A program made the translations under genes and the position numbers. A DNA stretch of 64,000 nt, from positions 53,750,380-53,814,379 of the forward strand of contig NC_030383.2 in assembly GCF_001625215.2 (NCBI RefSeq), in the 5' to 3' direction. The notes under the pieces were generated by a model. It had not been told where the DNA came from and did not search any database. It was given only the letters and a program-made list of their open reading frames with translations. Shown one piece after another: positions 59,444-64,000 of the stretch. This DNA comes from Daucus carota subsp. sativus. Lineage: Eukaryota > Streptophyta > Magnoliopsida > Apiales > Apiaceae. Positions within the stretch are counted from its first letter, which is position 1. The number at the start of each line of letters is the position of its first letter.

Positions 59444-60650
59444 AAGTGGATCACCATAGTATTAAACTTTCTTGTGGCTATGATTTGGTACATTGTGTAA
59501 ATTTATGTCCTTTTATGATAAGTACATGTTATCTGTTTCTACATTTGAGCAGAATGTTGTTTGTGCTCAAACAAAGTCAGTAGTTTACTGAGAAATTTCG
59601 GTGGATAGTTTCTTGAATAAAGATGTCCAACATAAAGAAGATTAAGTACATAGAAGTCAAATATAGATATAAGAGCTAGTAGTAAGGCACTGATATTGAT
59701 GTCTAATTTAGCCTAATGTATCTGTAATTGATAATTGTATTTCTGTTCTAAATACAGATAACTATAGTGTAACATAATGAAAATGGTAAATACAATGTTT
59801 CTTTCAATAAGAATAATATTATCACTTTATGCAATGATTCTTGTGAGTCTAACAATTTCTTTAACAACAAAAATATGATATAAAAATTCTTAACATAAAA
59901 GTCTTATACTCTGTTATAGAGATACAGGTACCGAATTCGCAACCCCAGATAGACCGTATACTTCCTTTAGACACGTAACCTATCATTTACTCCAGGATGC
60001 ATAGTGTAAAACTTAAAAAATCGCAATATTTCTGGCATAGAATGCTAATCTTGTGCAGAAAGAAGTTATATGCAGAAACCTGTGGCATATGTGGATAGGC
60101 TATTGTTACTGAACTCGAATAGTTAAAATATTACCATGACCAGTTAGATACTTGGCCCAAGTAAGACTAATTTCTTGAGGTTGATACCTGTAGAAACAAC
60201 AGATAGGCTGCTTCTCCCAAAAATGTGTGCAGCACTTGATGATATAAGTAACGGAACACTTTCCCTGTATCAATACCAAATTAAAGGCAATATCTGCTAT
60301 TACATTAAAAATGATAAAGGCCAAATCGTAGGACGATTATGACTTTGAGATCATGGTGGAATAGGAACTCCTCTTGTGTTAATGGTAAAGGAAAAGATTT
60401 CTATAATTAAACATATGAAAGAAGTTTTTCTGTGGATGATGAATGATTGTATTTTTATTGGATATCTGGAAAGATATTGTTGTTTATTGATGATTTGATT
60501 TGCAAATATTATTGTTTATTTAGAAAGGTATTGTTGTTTATAATAAAATATACAATTTTATAATGGACCAGATGGAGAATTACATAACAAAACTCTTTGG
60601 TTAACATGCATCAAATTTTATCTTCAACATAACAAATTGCAACAATAGTA
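59444..60650. other. Spacer downstream of the F-box gene
   Basis: It should contain the F-box 3' UTR. No other exon-like sequence was recognised. Confidence 0.4.
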
Positions 60651-60897
60651 CTCCATCAATTTCAAAATATTAGTCTACTTTGACTTTTTCTGGTCAAATT
60701 GACTGTTTTTTTACTAAATTTATATAGTATTCATTTATAATTTTAAGAAAGTGAGAATTGCAATTTGAAGTATGCTTTCTAACAATTTATTAACATCTTT
60801 TTTCAATTATATAATAGGTGTAAGTAAGTTTCAGTCAAAATTCAGTCACATTAACCAAACAAAGTCAAACTGGACTACTTATTTGGAATAGCTCGAG
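60651..60897. mobile_element. Stowaway-like MITE, diverged
   Basis: It starts ctccatcaatttcaaaatat and ends with the imperfect complement (tatttggaatagctcgag), flanked by TA on each side. Subterminal agtctactttgactttt pairs with aaagtcaaactggact. Its divergence implies an older insertion than 20521-20779. Confidence 0.7.
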
Positions 60898-62020
60898 TAA
60901 TATTGTTTGACAAGACAAGACTTGGCAACAAGGATTTTATTTTTTTTTTATATCATAAGTAGGACTTTCGTAATCACATTGATCTCTTAATTTTCTTTAT
61001 TTGTCACTCTACTAGAAGCTCTAGCTTGGTGGCTCAGTGATAAAGTGAACCATTTGAAACAGAGTTGGTGGTGTGAACTTATTGGCTGTTATATAAGAAG
61101 CAGAAGTGCAAAAAGAAGCACTTCTCTTCGTAGCCAAACAGGCCCTAAAATTTGCTTGCCGCTTGGTGGTGTCAATTTGCTAAATACTGGTTTTAATTAT
61201 AAATTTTACTCACGGATTCAAACAAATAAGGTCTGTACTTGTAGTATTGCACACTGCATAGCAGCTCTTTCCACTGAAAATACACATGATACTGTTTTAG
61301 TCTTGTATAAAAGATTGACCAATGACAAAGTTCAAAGAGGGTTGTGTAGTGGCCTGTCAGGCTTGTGTTGAGATGCAATCCAGTTTAGCGTACAACTCTA
61401 CAAGCGATTAAACATTTTGTGTAAAATTTGTAAGCTAAAATGGTTTGTTGTGGAACATTACTTGCAGTGGTGAAGCATTAAACCTCTCGGAGCCTGGAAA
61501 AATGTTTAATTTGTAGTATATTTTGCATTATTTCTTAAATGTTATATGGATTAATATAAATTTAACAATATTCTGGTATATATTATAGCAGAAAATAAAC
61601 TCTTGAATAACTGTTTATTCCGTAGTATATAGAATTGTCAATAGTTGTTACTAGTCTGAGTGGTTTACTGGTTTATATATCTCATTTGAGTATTTTGCTG
61701 CTTGCACTTGCGTTTTGGGATGGAAGGGTACATATTCTGGTTAAATAGTTATGAAGAAATGTGTGGATTTGTATATTATGTTGAACCAATTTAGCAAATA
61801 TTCTAATGTGTGTGCTGCACACATATGTGCAGTTGATGTTCCTATTATTTACTGAATGTGAGTGGAAGTTTTCTGGATCATTATATCAATGTGTGAGTAA
61901 ATTTTAGTAGAATTGGGATTAAACTAGACGAAAGCAGCGATAGTCATATAAGGTTGACTACTCATGCAGCTGCAGGTCATGATTAATCATACGAAGACTA
62001 ATTATGTATGATTCTTGCAA
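60898..62020. other. Spacer with a weak SINE-like segment
   Basis: A 108-codon frame (61045-61371) lacks recognisable similarity. tggctcagtgataaag near 61030 resembles a tRNA-type A box, but the B box is poor. Confidence 0.35.
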
Positions 62021-62025
62021 CTGCA

Positions 62026-62209
62026 GGTCATGATTAATGATATAAAGAATGCAGTAAATGATGAGCATTCGAAGGTTCTGTTCGTAGTAGGGAAAGTGAT
62101 ATTAGTTCCAACTTGTTATGTTCACCAGGCATGTAAGCTGCACGGTTTCAGAAATATTTGGAGGCTTCGACAGTCATTTGATAGATATTGTGCTGGAGAT
62201 TACAACTGA
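62026..62209 (+). other. Possible orphan last exon, function unknown
   Basis: An acceptor-like ttgcaactgcag precedes an open run starting VMINDIKNAVNDEHSK and ending RQSFDRYCAGDYN at a TGA. The acceptor segment itself is duplicated just upstream (about 61964 and 62016). I do not recognise the protein and found no partner exon in the preceding kilobase, so this is weak. Confidence 0.25.
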
Positions 62210-62656
62210 ACAGCAACAAAGTTGGTCATTGTATGTAAATTAAGATACAGATGCGAGTAAATCTGGTTTTGTCGCACAGCTGACATTTTTGTCCATTTGA
62301 TGTAGGAAGGTTGTTTAATAGATTATCTGTTATGATTATTTAATAGATTAGCTATTTATATTAGATTTTTTCTTCTATTTTTCCTCTTGGTAAGTTTCTG
62401 AATATACACGATTTTCTTTTAGAAAATTAAGATGAAAAGTGGATTAATCACTTCAATTTATATTTAGCGGAATCACAGAATTTCCTGGCCTTGACCATTG
62501 TCTTTAGCAGCTTAAAAACCTGATAAAGTAAGCTTTACCGACCTCAGAAATTTCTTTTACCATAAAAAATTATTCCCCGTCATTCCAGCTACTTTAAACC
62601 AACAGTAAGAATAATTCTCACAAGTGCTCCATAGTTAGCCTGGAGTCGCACTTATG

Positions 62657-63285
62657 CTTGGTGCTTGTTTGGTTGCATTTCGGAATTACCTTCCTGCGAG
62701 AAGTAATAATTTCTCATATTTAAAATTTCCAGGAGTTGAAAAAAGTTGTTTGTTTATTAATCCAGGAGTTGAAAAAAGTTGTTTGTTTATTAATTTAGTG
62801 ATGGTTTGATTATCTCTTTAATACTCAGCTATAGGGAAGAGGGAAGAGTACCATATCATTCGAAGTATCATGATACGTGGGAAGCTACTTACCCATTCCA
62901 TCCTTGATTATCGGAAATTCCTATGATTTTAAATTTCTAAATTAATAATCAAACAATCTTTTTCACTTTTTAAGAATTTTAAATATCAGAAAATTAATAC
63001 TTCCTACATAAAAAGTTAATTCTTGGACTCAACCAAACAAACAAGCATTTCGGAATTTAAAATTATAGAAATTTTCAATAATCAAGAATGGAATGGTAAG
63101 CAACATATCATGGGGTATTCATATTCCATGAAAGTTGATATCCCTTACTTTTCTCAACCAAACAACTTTATCCATAGCTCCTTTCCAGAATATTAAAATA
63201 CCTAGACAACTTTATCCATAACTCCTTTCCTGAATATTAAAATACCTAGACATCCAAAACACAACCAAACAAACACTTAATGGGA
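62657..63285. mobile_element. Probable TIR element with internal duplications
   Basis: tgcttgtttggttgcatttc at the left and caaccaaacaaacactta at the right are inverted and fit hAT or Harbinger ends of the TTTGGTTG type. Inside, caggagttgaaaaaagttgt is tandemly repeated (62731, 62762), and caactttatccatagctcct recurs at about 63165 and 63209. No clear TSD. Confidence 0.5.
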
Positions 63286-63829
63286 CCAAACCGTCAAACA
63301 AAGTGATGCAGATCACTGACATTCAAACATATCGTCGTCTGTCAATGATCTATGGGAAAGACAACTGAAACTATCAAGAACGAGGTCCCTCTTGCAAAAG
63401 TAAAATAGCAAACCATACGAAAACTTTAACCTGGTCACACCGGTTGACATGAGTTATAAGAGAATTGTTGTCAAAGCTAAACCATGAACCGTCAAAATAA
63501 AGAACGCAACGCAAAGTTCCTTCCCAAATAACACATTGTCATTGTTTCTACTAATCATAAATCATCAAACCCAGAATTCTACTACCACTAAGTATGAAAA
63601 GAGACCCTTTTTGTAAGCCTATAGGACTTCTAAAATATGTCTATGCAGCCATAGGCTATGCTGTCAAGCAAGCAATGGTCAGTAAGAATTCCAATAAAAT
63701 CCCAGCATATAGAAGAATGAAAATAAACAAAGCTAATATTTGGGGTTCAAAGGAGTAATATTCCCATAAAGATTTCATAGAAATGATTCACAACACAAAC
63801 CAAATGTGAGTGAAGTCAATGATATGTAA

Positions 63830-63890
63830 AGAACTGCAAAAGTATAACTGGCCATATTGCCAACTGCAAAAGTATAACTGGCCATATTTT
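63830..63890. repeat. 28-bp tandem duplication
   Basis: aactgcaaaagtataactgg followed by ccatatt.gcc occurs twice in succession. It is a recent small duplication in non-coding DNA. Confidence 0.8.
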
Positions 63891-64000
63891 GCCAAAACAA
63901 AATCCATAATTCATATTAACTCCTTTCTCCTGCTGCTACATGTATTTCTGACTTGTGTACAGCTTAAACAAACTACTAATTATTAGAAGGGAAGGAAAGA

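Noticed and set aside
61020..61090. tRNA-derived SINE promoter (tggctcagtgataaag)
   Set aside because: The B box is degenerate and no element boundaries, A tail or TSD were found.
1..64000. CRISPR arrays, bacterial operons, phage or viral genes
   Set aside because: Split genes, plant families and plant transposons throughout; the repeats lack regular unique spacers, and no viral protein was recognised.

Overview
The window is nuclear DNA from a flowering plant, very probably a eudicot. It is AT-rich. Its genes have many short exons with GT..AG introns, and the spacers are packed with plant-type MITEs (Stowaway, PIF/Harbinger, hAT and Mutator-like), Helitron ends, non-LTR insertions and LTR relics. 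I cannot name the species; the repeat style would fit an asterid such as an Apiaceae, but that is a weak guess. There is no sign of prokaryotic, viral or organellar sequence and no CRISPR array.

Six genes look intact, and I rebuilt the split ones exon by exon with open frames across every junction. (1) A PITH-domain protein of 171 aa, minus strand, 4227-13213, 8 exons, with a 5.7-kb second intron full of repeats. (2) A ZIP zinc/iron transporter of 341 aa, minus strand, 27800-29821, 3 exons; its promoter carries a perfect zinc-deficiency response element. (3) A plastid ribose-5-phosphate isomerase of 277 aa, plus strand, 34700-35533, single exon. (4) The GINS subunit PSF2 of 211 aa, minus strand, 38852-43016, 8 exons. 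(5, 6) Two paralogous F-box proteins, minus strand 51780-52847 and plus strand 58181-59443, lying head to head. A third F-box copy survives only as a C-terminal fragment at 50553-50769.

Between the PITH and ZIP genes lie two decayed genes on the plus strand. One is an F-box/FBD-type gene (about 19582-21080) with a PIF/Harbinger MITE in an exon and a Stowaway in an intron. The other is an IQM calmodulin-binding-type pseudogene (about 24700-26960) with several frameshifts and a stop.

Mobile DNA explains much of the rest. Complete insertions with target-site duplications (TSDs) include hAT MITEs (9964-10285, 17172-17864, 28589-28960, 55484-55938), two 193-bp copies of one Mutator-like MITE family (698-890, 56051-56243), larger Mutator-like MITEs (18398-18956, 32233-32630), PIF/Harbinger MITEs (1091-1450, 20006-20347), Stowaways (4557-5019 with another nested in it, 20521-20779, 60651-60897), and two non-LTR insertions with 15- and 18-bp TSDs (13346-14031, 30593-31193). 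One of these non-LTR insertions sits about 130 bp upstream of the PITH start codon. A solo LTR (33030-33845), Helitron-like ends (53.1-55.2 kb), Ty3/gypsy and copia traces (44.7-46.9 kb) and a complex repeat cluster (14.1-18.1 kb) complete the picture.

The genes do not form a pathway. From memory of Arabidopsis, the PITH protein and the plastid isomerase resemble At3g04780 and At3g04790, which are neighbours there, so this window may keep an old gene pair now spread over about 20 kb. I found no clearly new molecular system. The most useful leads are that synteny, the zinc-response site, the MITE-disrupted exon whose frame closes when the MITE is removed, and the promoter-proximal retroelement.
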